DNA of 37,273 bases from Salinimicrobium catena (GCF_900102915.1 NZ_FNGG01000013.1:1-37273); one strand, 5' to 3'; shown: positions 26,201-33,324, numbered from the stretch's first letter. A program made the numbers and translations. Notes: generated from the letters alone by a model not told the origin.

Positions 26201-26482
26201 AGGTATGGTGCTAAAAAAAGAAACTTAGATCCAGTTGCTGGTTATGTTTGCGGGCGTTCCGCCTTATGATCCCTACACTGCCACAGCACTAAATTCTGTA
26301 GGGAGTGAATTTTTGCTGTGGGGTTTGGAGTGTTGGTTATTTTATGTTTCGTCTTTTCAGCAGGGTAGGGGCTGCTTGAAAATGATTGGTGACTGGTTGA
26401 TCGGGGATTGGTTAATTGGGGATCGGGGATTGGATATTTAGTGATTCTTGTCCAGTCTCTAATCCCTGATCTCCGTTCTCCT

Positions 26483-26513
26483 CCCGCGCCTGCGGCGGGT
26501 ACGGCTTCGCCGT
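26483..26513 (-). promoter_or_regulatory. Paired hairpins in the manC leader
   Basis: Stem CCCGC/GCGGG (26483-26487 with 26495-26499) is followed directly by stem ACGGC/GCCGT with loop TTC (26501-26513). The same arrangement, with some matching sequence, occurs in the leader of wzc copy 2 at 29780-29807. It may be a regulatory RNA structure. Confidence 0.5.
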
Positions 26514-26594
26514 TCCGGGTCCCATTTTTCATGAGAGACGGTCGGTGAAAGCATGAAAAAACCCGATGAACGGAAGCTTTTTCAAAGCCGACTG

Positions 26595-26627
26595 CAAATA
26601 TATTGTTTCACAATTCTTTAACACAAA
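26595..26627 (-). promoter_or_regulatory. Bacteroidota-type promoter of manC and the long operon
   Basis: On the minus strand TTTG (26627-26624) is followed after 21 bases by TATATTTG (26602-26595), a perfect match to TTTG-N19-21-TAnnTTTG. Transcription would start near 26588, giving a leader of close to 390 bases. Confidence 0.75.
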
Positions 26628-26667
26628 TTTTAGAAGTTAAAAACCCTTTGAAGTTATTAACAATAAC

Positions 26668-26707
26668 GAGTGATGAAGTGATCATGTGACCTTGTGATGT
26701 TGTGAAA
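26668..26707 (+). repeat. Octad repeat tract (gagtgatg type, 5 units)
   Basis: Units gagtgatg, aagtgatc, atgtgacc, ttgtgatg, ttgtgaaa. It has the same 8-base period as 36713-36816 and the inverted form at 35426-35457. Confidence 0.75.
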
Positions 26708-26807
26708 GGGGAGCGGTGATTTGCTAAGTGGGGATTGGTTGTTCTGGAGTCAATAAACAATTAACAATGATCAATAATTAGTTTTTCAAATTGGAACTAT
26801 CCTTGAA

Positions 26808-26835
26808 CAACAAACAACAAACAACGAACAGCAAA
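26808..26835 (+). repeat. Heptad tract caacaaa (4 units)
   Basis: Units caacaaa, caacaaa, caacgaa, cagcaaa. Confidence 0.75.
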
Positions 26836-26880
26836 ACACTCCATTCCTTCGTCACTTCCTTACTTCATCACAGCAAAAAA

Positions 26881-26935
26881 GAGATCTCTCGTCGCTGCTT
26901 TTCCCTGCTGGTCAAATCAGCACAGTAGAGGTGAT
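26881..26935 (-). repeat. REP-like element, family B (inverted)
   Basis: Begins gagatctctcgtcgctg and ends with a diverged agcacagtagaggtgat, the reverse orientation of 2190-2243. Confidence 0.65.
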
Positions 26936-26994
26936 AAACCATGTCGAAAGACTTTCTTTTCCATTCATCTGTGTGGGCCTATCGAAAGTTTATC

Positions 26995-27175
26995 GTAAAA
27001 TTTGAGATGAGGCTTCGCGAAATTTTAGGCTGTTTGAGCCAAACGCTTATTTCTAATTAGTAAAAATTAAAAAGGCGAGTTCCTAAAATTTAGAAGCCGA
27101 ATGAAAAATTTAGATACACTTTCGTAAGCCCTAGACTTTTTTGGTTCTTTTTTGGGCGATGCAAAAAAGAACAGG
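26995..27175. repeat. Dispersed repeat with internal inverted arms
   Basis: Holds two opposed segments, one around gcgaaattttaggctgtttg and one around cgagttcctaaaatttagaa, followed by tttttggttc and the hairpin at 27144-27172. Its layout resembles the 8350-8505 stretch in inverted form. It looks like a non-coding element seen in other Bacteroidota genomes, from memory only. Confidence 0.5.
27144..27172. terminator. Perfect 11-bp hairpin just after wzc copy 2
   Basis: GTTCTTTTTTG (27144-27154) pairs perfectly with CAAAAAAGAAC (27162-27172) around a 7-base loop, 13 bases downstream of the wzc stop. There is no clean T-run after it, so termination or mRNA 3'-end protection is possible but not shown. 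Confidence 0.5.
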
Positions 27176-27185
27176 AATAAAAAGG

Positions 27186-29570
27186 TTACAAGCTCCAAAA
27201 CGCTGCTTTTCTCGTTAACCTCTTCCAAAGCGGAACCGTTTCCTCTCCATAGGTGTACCCGTATTTATTACCGTAACCAAATTCGGAGGTATCCAGCCCG
27301 TTCAGGATGAGCCCGATGTTCTCTAATTTTCCTTCTTCCTTAGCGTGGGCTACGAAATCCAGTAGTTTTCGGTCGGTATAATTGGCGCGTACTACATACA
27401 GGTTCAGGTCCACATGTTCGGTGATAAGGAAGGAATCCACTACCGGCATTGTAGGCGCCGAATCGATGATCACGTAATCATACAGGTCTTCCAGTTTTTC
27501 TATGAGGGTTTTCATGGCCGGCCTGTTCAGCAATTCGGTTGGGTTCGGGGGAATGCTCCCCGAAGCCAGGATATCAAAGCTCTCGTGCTGTCCTGATGGT
27601 TTGATCAGTTCTTCCAGGCCAAGTTCAGGGTCTACAAGGTAATCGCTGATCCCTCTGTAGCCGGTGCTTTCGGGAATGAAACGCTGCAATTGCGGATTCC
27701 TAAGGTCGGCTCCCAGCAGGATCACACTCTTCCCGCTGTGTGCGAGGGTGATGGCCAGGTTGAAGGAGGTGAAGGTCTTGCCCTCTCCCTTAATGCTAGA
27801 GGTCACCATGATACAGGTACCGTTGGTTTTACTGCTGCTCTTTACCAGGTATTGTAGGTTGTGCAGCAATATTCTAAATGCTTCTGCCAGCATGGAGCGG
27901 TCATTTCGCTGAATGAGCTCCGGATTATTTTTGGTGATCTTTGGCAGCTCACCCAGGATCGGAAAATTCTTCAGGTCTGTTTCCAGGTCATGACGGGACC
28001 GCACTTTATTGTTCAGTAAATTCTTGAGGTAGATAATTAAAAACGGAACCAGCATTCCTAAAATTAGGGCTGCCAAATACATGATCTTCGGCTTGGGTGA
28101 CACCGGTGCATCTGAGCTTCTGGCGTGATCCACGATCTTCGCTTTAGGGGCAGTGGCCGCCAGGGAAAGCGAATTATCTTCCCTTTTCTGAAGCAGGAAC
28201 AAATACAAACTCTCCTTGATCTGCTGTTGTCTCTCGATATTGCGGTATTCCATTTCCTTGACCGGAACCGCAGCAATCTTTGAGCCTATCAAAGCGGTCT
28301 CCCGGTTCAGGTTGTCCTGGGCTATTTTTAGATTCGCACGCAAGCGGGTAAGGCTGTGGTGAATGTTCTGTTTCAGTTCGGCGATCTGCTCATTGAGGGT
28401 GATGATCACCGGGTTCTTTTCGGTGGAGCCTTTCAAGATGCGGTTGCGCTCCAGGATCAATTCATTATAGCTGTTGATCTCTTCGTTGGCCATATTCTCA
28501 TCGATTCCCAGGTTGGCCGGTAGCAGTCCGGAGGAAGAACCGTTCTGCATGAATTCGAGCATGGCATCGGCAAGCTCGATCTGGGTGGCCAGTTCCTGCT
28601 GACGTTTTTTGTTTTCGGTGGCGCTGGTCAGGAAGACCTGCGACTCAGCCTGCAGGTCGGTAAGCTTATTATTTTCCTTGAATTCCACCTTCCCGGTTTC
28701 CACCGTCGCCAGCTCTTCATTGATGATGCCTAAGCGTTCATTGATGAAGTCTGCCGTGTTCAGGGCCAGCAGATTCTTGTCTTCAATGGCCTCCCTGTTA
28801 TACTCGCGCACCAGTTGGTCCAGGATATCCCGTGCTTTTTCACGAACAGGGTCCTGCAACTGAAGTTCGATAAGACTGGCATTCTTTTCTACTAATTGGA
28901 CCTGGAGTTCCTCCTGGTAAGCGTCGGCTACTTTTTCGGGCAGGTTCAGGCTTAAGAACAAGGCTCCTTCGAGATCTGCAGAGTGTTCATTTCTTCGGAA
29001 GCTCACCGTCGCGAACCCCAGGTTCACAGGTTCATTAAAGTCTGCCTTGTATTTCCTTTCATCTGAAAGCCGGAAGACCTCCAGGGAATTGTCATTTTTA
29101 AGTTCTATTCTGAAGCTGCTCGCTCCTGTATCTTCCAGGTCCATGAACTTTTCCCTGTCCAGGCTTAGCACCTGGGCGGTTACCGGACTAGTGCCGTACA
29201 GCTCTTTGTCCTGGAAAAATCCTTCAGAAAAATAACGCACGTTCAGGTCCAGCTCCTTCACCACGTTTTCCATGAGTCGGTACGACCTAAGGATCCCGAT
29301 CTCGTTTTCAATACTGTTGGTGTTCATCCCGCCCAGCATTCCGAGTTCGGTAAAGGCTTCCAGGCCGCTTGTCGGGTTCTTGTCTTCTTCCTTGATGAGG
29401 ATGGTGGCGGTGGTGGGATATACCGGAGTCATGAACTTAAGCACTACAAAACATGCAGCTACCGCGGCAATTATACAGGCCAGGAACCAGGGCCAGTAGC
29501 GAAGGTATTTTTGTAGTTCTTCTCGCAGGTCTATTTCCGCCTCAGCGGGTGTGTTTTGATGATTGGACAT
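27186..29570 (-). CDS. wzc: Wzc-like polysaccharide co-polymerase with BY-kinase domain, copy 2
   Basis: A 794-residue paralogue of the 4694-7096 product with the same layout: membrane segment near residues 28-50, long coiled-coil periplasmic part, second membrane segment near 495-520, and kinase domain. Walker A is GEGKT (595-599), the second motif is in VILLGADLRNPQ and Walker B is in YDYVIIDSAP. The tyrosine-rich tail FGYGNKYGYTYGEE (about 764-777) is almost identical to copy 1. All kinase motifs are intact, so this is not a decayed copy. It stands alone, with about 1 kb of non-coding DNA on each side and no adjacent wza. It has its own candidate promoter at 29866-29898. Confidence 0.93.
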   Translation of the reverse strand: MSNHQNTPAEAEIDLREELQKYLRYWPWFLACIIAAVAACFVVLKFMTPVYPTTATILIKEEDKNPTSGLEAFTELGMLGGMNTNSIENEIGILRSYRLMENVVKELDLNVRYFSEGFFQDKELYGTSPVTAQVLSLDREKFMDLEDTGASSFRIELKNDNSLEVFRLSDERKYKADFNEPVNLGFATVSFRRNEHSADLEGALFLSLNLPEKVADAYQEELQVQLVEKNASLIELQLQDPVREKARDILDQLVREYNREAIEDKNLLALNTADFINERLGIINEELATVETGKVEFKENNKLTDLQAESQVFLTSATENKKRQQELATQIELADAMLEFMQNGSSSGLLPANLGIDENMANEEINSYNELILERNRILKGSTEKNPVIITLNEQIAELKQNIHHSLTRLRANLKIAQDNLNRETALIGSKIAAVPVKEMEYRNIERQQQIKESLYLFLLQKREDNSLSLAATAPKAKIVDHARSSDAPVSPKPKIMYLAALILGMLVPFLIIYLKNLLNNKVRSRHDLETDLKNFPILGELPKITKNNPELIQRNDRSMLAEAFRILLHNLQYLVKSSSKTNGTCIMVTSSIKGEGKTFTSFNLAITLAHSGKSVILLGADLRNPQLQRFIPESTGYRGISDYLVDPELGLEELIKPSGQHESFDILASGSIPPNPTELLNRPAMKTLIEKLEDLYDYVIIDSAPTMPVVDSFLITEHVDLNLYVVRANYTDRKLLDFVAHAKEEGKLENIGLILNGLDTSEFGYGNKYGYTYGEETVPLWKRLTRKAAFWSL

Positions 29571-29581
29571 TTGTTAATTGG

Positions 29582-29640
29582 TAGTCGTTAGTCTGTAGTC
29601 GGTAGTCTGTAGTCAGTAGTAGTCGTTAGTTTGTAGACGG
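29582..29640 (+). repeat. Heptad tract tagtcgg type (8 units)
   Basis: Five units (tagtcgt, tagtctg, tagtcgg, tagtctg, tagtcag), a 3-base slip, then tagtcgt, tagtttg, tagacgg. It lies in the leader of wzc copy 2, close to its start codon. Confidence 0.85.
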
Positions 29641-29660
29641 TATTTTTAAAGCTGTGAATC

Positions 29661-29705
29661 GGTGATTGGTTAATTGGTGATTGGTTAAATGGTGATTGGT
29701 TAATC
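29661..29705 (+). repeat. 15-base tandem repeat (3 units)
   Basis: Three units of ggtgattggttaatt with single changes. A related 15-base unit occurs at 33341-33400. Confidence 0.85.
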
Positions 29706-29713
29706 ACTTTTAT

Positions 29714-29775
29714 CTATTCTCCATTCTCCATTCTCCGATCCCCGTTCTCCGGTCCCATTCTCCGATCCCCGTTCT
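29714..29775 (+). repeat. Heptad tract ccattct / ccgatcc type (9 units, one short)
   Basis: Units ctattct, ccattct, ccattct, ccgatcc, ccgttct, ccggtcc, cattct (6 bases), ccgatcc, ccgttct. Confidence 0.85.
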
Positions 29776-29779
29776 CCTT

Positions 29780-29807
29780 CCGCGCTTAGCGCGGCACGGC
29801 TTCGCCG
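29780..29807 (-). promoter_or_regulatory. Paired hairpins in the leader of wzc copy 2
   Basis: Stem CCGCGC/GCGCGG with loop TTA (29780-29794) is followed by stem CGGC/GCCG with loop TTC (29797-29807). The surrounding 29764-29820 aligns with 26468-26526 in the manC leader, including a shared downstream tcccat. It is a candidate structured leader RNA. Confidence 0.5.
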
Positions 29808-29865
29808 CCCCGACTCCCATAAGGAGCCAGATGAAAAAGCATAGAAGATCGATAAAAAGCGCCGA

Positions 29866-29898
29866 CAAAGATACCTGCTCTTCAGCCTTTTACGCAAC
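29866..29898 (-). promoter_or_regulatory. Candidate promoter of wzc copy 2
   Basis: On the minus strand GTTG (29898-29895) is followed after 21 bases by TATCTTTG (29873-29866). This is one mismatch from TTTG-N21-TAnnTTTG and has the same spacing as the manC promoter. It gives a leader of about 290 bases. Confidence 0.6.
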
Positions 29899-30120
29899 GA
29901 TTAACTGTTAAAAATTTAGGGAATTTTTCTGCAGTATTAAAGCATCTGCAAAAATAAGGTAGATAATCTAATTATATTACGGAAAACCATGATAATTATT
30001 ATATGAATGTAAGAAAAAATTGTTAAGTAAATGTTATAGAAATATGAATTACAGGAGATTAGCCGAAAGAAAAATCTGTAGGAATTGATTTGAAATTTTT
30101 ATCAACAATGACTGACTCGT

Positions 30121-30155
30121 GTTGCGGGTTGCCGGCTGCGGGATGCGTGTCTCGG
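30121..30155 (+). repeat. Heptad tract gttgcgg type (5 units)
   Basis: Units gttgcgg, gttgccg, gctgcgg, gatgcgt, gtctcgg. The same words recur at 32156-32197. Confidence 0.8.
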
Positions 30156-30220
30156 GTTACTGGGAAATGACTAATCGGAGATTGGTTAACTGGGGAATGG
30201 TTAATCGGGGAATGGAAGTT

Positions 30221-30248
30221 CGGTTCTCAGTTCTCGGTTCGCCGTTCT
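30221..30248 (+). repeat. Heptad tract cggttct type (4 units)
   Basis: Units cggttct, cagttct, cggttcg, ccgttct. The word recurs at 32052-32086 and 32225-32259. Confidence 0.75.
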
Positions 30249-30492
30249 TAGTTTCAGCGCCCGTCGTAGGGTAAGTTAAGGAAAGTCATCTTTTTCAATT
30301 CAGCGGATATCTGCGAGATCTGCGGGAATTGAATGTTGCCTGTTCCGGGTTGCCTGTTGCGGGAATGGTTGGTCCGGGATGGTTAACTTATTTGTTTTTG
30401 ACCTTTTACGATTTATGACTTCTAATCTCCAACTTCTAACTTCCAACTTCAAGCTTCACTCCGTCGCTCGATCACAACGTTACTGGAAAGAG

Positions 30493-30540
30493 GAGATCTC
30501 TCGTCGCTGATTTTTCCTTTCGGTCAATCAGCTCGACGAT
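30493..30540 (-). repeat. REP-like element, family B (inverted)
   Basis: Begins gagatctctcgtcgctga and ends tcagctcgacga. It is followed by the gtcccctttaaggggattta repeat. Confidence 0.7.
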
Positions 30541-30592
30541 TAAAGTCCCCTTTAAGGGGATTTAGGGGTTAAACCACAAACAACAAACAGCT

Positions 30593-31732
30593 TTACTCCG
30601 TGACCACCTTGGAAGTAACTGCCATTTTTCTAACAGCGATATTCTTCAGAATAGCAAAAAGCCCAAAGGCTGAAGCATAAAAAGAAAATACCAGCCCAGC
30701 CAGCCACAGGTGCGGAAGCATTCTAGAGAACTGAAGGAAGAAAACGATCACCCCTAAATTCATTAAGCCCATTACTAAAGAAGCTTTTCGATGGGAAAGT
30801 CCCAGATCCAGCAACACATGGTAGGAATGATTTCTGTCGGCTTTGAAGAGTCGGCTACCGTTTTTTACTCTGACCGCGACCACCCGCAGGGTATCAAAGA
30901 TCGGTATAAAAAGAATGCAGGCCAGGAACAGGAGTCGGTTTGCCGGACTGTATCCTTCAGCCATCAGGTTGGCCTGGGGCTTCATTCCGATGAATTTAAC
31001 ACTCAAAAAAGCCAACAGCAGGCCTATTACCATGCTGCCGGAATCGCCCATGAAAATTTTCTTCTTCCGGGAGAAATTGAATCGCAGGAAAGCTGCCAAA
31101 ACCCCCAGAATGCTGATGCTCACAAGCAGGTCAAAGGAATGTCCGGTAGTATAGAAGATAAAACCGAAGGTAGCGGAGATGATCATTCCTGTCGCCCCGG
31201 CCAGTCCGTCAATTCCGTCAATCAGATTGTACGCATTGATCAGGGCGATGACTATGAATAACTTTATGAAAAGTCCCATGAGAGGGTGAATTGCATGTAC
31301 TCCTAAAAAGCCGTGCAGGTTTTCCAGCGCAAGGGCAGGGGAAAAGATGAGGAACATGGCCGCCGTCATCTGCCCCAGCAGTTTCACTTTGGCCGATGAC
31401 TCTACCATGTCATCCCTAAGGCCTACCATGAACAGCAGGGTAATGGCAGCGATAAGGTGGTTGCCTTCAAAACTTAGCCTCATGGTCTGCACAATGGAAA
31501 GCACCAGCATGAGACTGATGAAGAATGCCACTCCGCCAAAAGCAGGCACCGCCGTTTTATGTACGCTGCCGGCATTCACAGTCGCCATTAGGTCTTTTTG
31601 GTTGCTTACCCAGATCACTTTGGGGATGAGATAATAAGTGAGGGCAAAAGTGATAAGAAACACACTGCCGATAAATAATTCGTAGTGGGAGCGGAAAAAC
31701 TCTAGGATCACTTCCTGATCGAGGATGTTCAT
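30593..31732 (-). CDS. WecA/MraY-family undecaprenyl-phosphate sugar-1-phosphate transferase, copy 2
   Basis: A 379-residue paralogue of the 8823-9986 product, with the same motifs: VGLRDD, NAYNLIDGIDGL, FMGDSGS and DRNHSYHVLLDLGLSH. Where copy 1 has His-Ala-His-His after Asn, this copy has His-Ser-Tyr-His, so one histidine of the conserved cluster is a tyrosine. Roughly ten hydrophobic segments are visible. It stands alone between two spacers of about 1 kb with its own candidate promoter. It may prime a second polymer or use a different UDP-sugar; this is inferred from the duplication only. Confidence 0.9.
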   Translation of the reverse strand: MNILDQEVILEFFRSHYELFIGSVFLITFALTYYLIPKVIWVSNQKDLMATVNAGSVHKTAVPAFGGVAFFISLMLVLSIVQTMRLSFEGNHLIAAITLLFMVGLRDDMVESSAKVKLLGQMTAAMFLIFSPALALENLHGFLGVHAIHPLMGLFIKLFIVIALINAYNLIDGIDGLAGATGMIISATFGFIFYTTGHSFDLLVSISILGVLAAFLRFNFSRKKKIFMGDSGSMVIGLLLAFLSVKFIGMKPQANLMAEGYSPANRLLFLACILFIPIFDTLRVVAVRVKNGSRLFKADRNHSYHVLLDLGLSHRKASLVMGLMNLGVIVFFLQFSRMLPHLWLAGLVFSFYASAFGLFAILKNIAVRKMAVTSKVVTE

Positions 31733-31794
31733 AACGGGTACATTAGGTTAGGATCCGATCGGGTAGGGGGCGATGGGTTAATTATAACTGACTG

Positions 31795-31827
31795 CAAATA
31801 TCTGCCTTAACATATCTTTAAGACAAA
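31795..31827 (-). promoter_or_regulatory. Candidate promoter of wecA-like gene 2
   Basis: On the minus strand TTTG (31827-31824) is followed after 21 bases by GATATTTG (31802-31795), one mismatch from TAnnTTTG. The bases after the -7 box (CAGTC) and around the -33 box match the manC promoter. It gives a leader of about 55 bases. Confidence 0.65.
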
Positions 31828-31928
31828 TTTTGTTTGTTAAAAAATTATTCTTTTTTTCAACAAGTTGAGTTCTGAGCAAAAATATAGTAGTTCCTGAGAA
31901 GGTCTTTACGGGAAAACGTAATTTTTAG

Positions 31929-31991
31929 AGGACAGAGGACAGAGGACAGAGGACAGAGGACAGAGGGCAGTGGGCAGAGGACAGAGGAAAG
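31929..31991 (+). repeat. Heptad tract aggacag (9 units)
   Basis: Nine consecutive 7-base units: five identical aggacag, then agggcag, tgggcag, aggacag, aggaaag. This is one of the longest uninterrupted tracts in the window. Confidence 0.95.
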
Positions 31992-32051
31992 TGGGGATGG
32001 GTTAATTGGGGAATTGTTAATCGGGGATTGGTTAACTGGGGATTGGAAGTT

Positions 32052-32086
32052 TGGTTCGCAGTTCTCGGTTCTCAGTTCTCTAGTTG
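32052..32086 (+). repeat. Heptad tract cagttct / cggttct (5 units)
   Basis: Units tggttcg, cagttct, cggttct, cagttct, ctagttg. Confidence 0.8.
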
Positions 32087-32155
32087 CTTACCCACCACAG
32101 CGTAGGTTTATCTTATTAATTAATCCGATATCCACGAGATCAGCGGGGAAACATG

Positions 32156-32197
32156 GTTGCCGGTTGCGGGTTGCCTGTTGCGGGTCTCGGGCTCTTG
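32156..32197 (+). repeat. Heptad tract gttgcgg type (6 units)
   Basis: Units gttgccg, gttgcgg, gttgcct, gttgcgg, gtctcgg, gctcttg. It shares words and unit order with 30121-30155. Confidence 0.85.
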
Positions 32198-32224
32198 GAG
32201 AATGATTAATTGGAGAATGGATTG

Positions 32225-32259
32225 CAGTTGTCGGTTGTCGGTTCTCTGTTGTCGGTTAT
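32225..32259 (+). repeat. Heptad tract cggttgt type (5 units)
   Basis: Units cagttgt, cggttgt, cggttct, ctgttgt, cggttat. This is the reverse-complement word of the ccgacaa tract at 326-360. Confidence 0.8.
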
Positions 32260-32270
32260 GGAAGGGTATC

Positions 32271-32333
32271 TCAGACTGAGCCCGACTGAAAAGAGGAAAG
32301 GCCTGTCCTGAGCCTTGTCGAAGGGTCGAAGTT
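32271..32333 (-). repeat. REP-like element, family D (inverted, diverged)
   Basis: Runs from tcagactgagcccgact to gtcgaagggtcgaagttgc. Confidence 0.55.
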
Positions 32334-32363
32334 GCTTCTGAGTGAACATTTCCTTTTGTTCTT

Positions 32364-32421
32364 GTCATTGCGAGCGTAACGCAGTGAAGCGTGCCTGCCT
32401 GCCGGTAGGCAGGGCAATCTG
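32364..32421 (+). repeat. REP-like element, family A, with embedded palindrome
   Basis: Begins gtcattgcgagcgtaac and ends gggcaatctg. The CCTGCCTGCCGGTAGGCAGG palindrome occupies 32394-32413 inside it. Confidence 0.75.
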
Positions 32422-32477
32422 CCGTAGTTTTGCTGAATAGGGTCGGGTAGCAAATGAACATCCTGCAATTCAACGTG

Positions 32478-32560
32478 AGATTGCTTCGCTCGGTAATTAT
32501 TTGGTTTCAAGAAAGTATCGTTTACTCGCCTGTCTGCCGATAGGCAGGCTCGCAAAGACG
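32478..32560 (-). repeat. REP-like element, family A (inverted, long loop)
   Basis: Begins agattgcttcgctcgg and ends ctcgcaaagacg, enclosing a degenerate copy of the palindrome. Confidence 0.6.
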
Positions 32561-32638
32561 GTTTTAATGACATTTTTATCTAGAAACCACAAACCCCGTG
32601 GTCACTTGTTCACTTCATCACAGCATCACATCACAAAA

Positions 32639-32691
32639 GAGATCTCTCGTCGCTGCTTTCCCCTTCGGTCCAGCAGCTCTGTTGAGATGAC
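32639..32691 (-). repeat. REP-like element, family B (inverted)
   Basis: Begins gagatctctcgtcgctgct and ends agcagctctgttgagatgac, one of the best-paired copies in the window. Confidence 0.75.
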
Positions 32692-32725
32692 AATGAACCA
32701 CAAACCATAAACAACTAACAACAAA

Positions 32726-33202
32726 CTACTCCAGCGCCTCCGAAACCTTGACGCTCACCACGCATTCCAGGCTTTTTAGTACCAGCCTAAGGCGTTTTCT
32801 TCCAACCTTGTCAATGATGGCTTCCTGTCCTTTAAAGCTGCCGCTTGAGATAGTGATCTTGTCGCCGGGGGTGAGGTGGCCTATCTCCACGTCTTCCACC
32901 CGGTCATCCTCCAGCCAGCGTTTGATGGTCTCGATCTCCACATCGCGGATGATTGCCGGTTTTCCCAGCCAGAAGATATACTGTACGACTCCCGGAACAT
33001 CAAAGACCCTGGCGCGTTCTTTTTCCGTAAGCCTGACAAAAACATAGGATTTAAAAAGGGGAGTGGTGACCTTCTTTTTGCGGTCGCTCCACTGGCGGAC
33101 CTCAGTAACCGTAGGACAGTAACATTCTATGCCGTTCTCTTCCAGTTCCTTCGCCACCTTCTTTTCCCATCTGGGTTTGGTGTACAGCGCATACCAGTTC
33201 AT
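32726..33202 (-). CDS. UpxY-like NusG-family transcription antiterminator
   Basis: A 158-residue NusG paralogue. The N-terminal NGN domain starts MNWYALYTKPRWEKKVAKEL and includes PLFKSYVFVRL. A KOW domain follows (about 108-158, PGDKITISSGSFKGQEAIID). In Bacteroides, UpxY proteins bind RNA polymerase at capsule leaders and prevent early termination in their own long operon. I chose the ATG at 33200-33202 because family similarity begins there; a further in-frame ATG at 33295 lies inside the likely promoter. It precedes the whole biosynthetic region, the usual UpxY position. No UpxZ-like partner is visible. Confidence 0.9.
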   Translation of the reverse strand: MNWYALYTKPRWEKKVAKELEENGIECYCPTVTEVRQWSDRKKKVTTPLFKSYVFVRLTEKERARVFDVPGVVQYIFWLGKPAIIRDVEIETIKRWLEDDRVEDVEIGHLTPGDKITISSGSFKGQEAIIDKVGRKRLRLVLKSLECVVSVKVSEALE

Positions 33203-33251
33203 AAAGTTCTTTTCGTTTCGCAATTTTTCGATCTGATCTCCGTAGGGGTAT

Positions 33252-33288
33252 GCACTCTGAAGTGCCGGGAGTCGCAGCCTTCTGCTGC
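33252..33288 (-). promoter_or_regulatory. Two short hairpins in the UpxY-like leader
   Basis: Stem GCAGC/GCTGC (33274-33278 with 33284-33288, 5-base loop) would lie at the very 5' end of the transcript. Stem GCACT/AGTGC (33252-33256 with 33261-33265, 4-base loop) comes next. Both are perfect 5-bp stems. This may be a recognition site for a specialised NusG protein. Confidence 0.4.
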
Positions 33289-33292
33289 TGAA

Positions 33293-33324
33293 CAAAAGTA
33301 AGGATTTGAGGTTGGAAATGGAAA
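33293..33324 (-). promoter_or_regulatory. Candidate promoter of the UpxY-like gene
   Basis: On the minus strand TTTC (33324-33321) is followed after 20 bases by TACTTTTG (33300-33293). The -7 box is perfect for TAnnTTTG, and the -33 box has one mismatch. Transcription would start near 33287, about 85 bases before the chosen ATG. Confidence 0.6.

Larger units (their letters stand above)
26201..27185. other. Non-coding spacer and long leader between wzc copy 2 and manC (985 bases)
   Basis: Contains the manC promoter and structured leader, octad repeats at 26668-26707, caacaaa heptads at 26808-26835, a family B element (26881-26935) and a dispersed repeat ending in a strong hairpin (about 26995-27175). 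No protein gene is supported; reading frames here have no family features. Confidence 0.8.
29571..30592. other. Non-coding spacer between wecA-like gene 2 and wzc copy 2 (1022 bases)
   Basis: Contains heptad tracts (29582-29640, 29714-29775, 30121-30155, 30221-30248), a 15-base repeat (29661-29705), paired hairpins (29780-29807), the wzc promoter, an AT-rich stretch near 29900-30060 with no gene, and a family B element (30493-30540). Confidence 0.8.
31733..32725. other. Non-coding spacer between the UpxY-like gene and wecA-like gene 2 (993 bases)
   Basis: Contains the wecA-like promoter, a 63-base heptad tract (31929-31991), three further heptad tracts, REP-like elements of families A, B and D and an exact copy of the 20-base palindrome. 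No gene is recognisable. Confidence 0.8.

Noticed and set aside
26242-26532. A 96-residue minus-strand frame in the manC leader.
   Set aside because: It is built largely from repeat and hairpin sequence and has no family-like segment; the region is better explained as leader RNA.
29582-29775. Possible CRISPR array because of many short direct repeats.
   Set aside because: Units are 7 or 15 bases and contiguous, with no spacers of CRISPR length and no cas genes nearby.
29949-29986. Second promoter-like TATTTTTG upstream of wzc copy 2, with a ttacgg motif also present near 31906.
   Set aside because: No -33 box lies at 19-21 bases, and the promoter at 29866-29898 fits the consensus better.
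30791-31261. A 156-residue plus-strand frame.
   Set aside because: It is antisense to wecA-like gene 2, whose motifs and membrane segments are unmistakable.
32120-32573. Two overlapping minus-strand frames of 100-117 residues.
   Set aside because: They run through heptad tracts, REP-like elements and the palindrome, so their apparent proteins are translated repeats.
33202-33295. Longer start of the UpxY-like protein.
   Set aside because: The added residues do not match the family and would place the start codon within the predicted promoter and hairpins.
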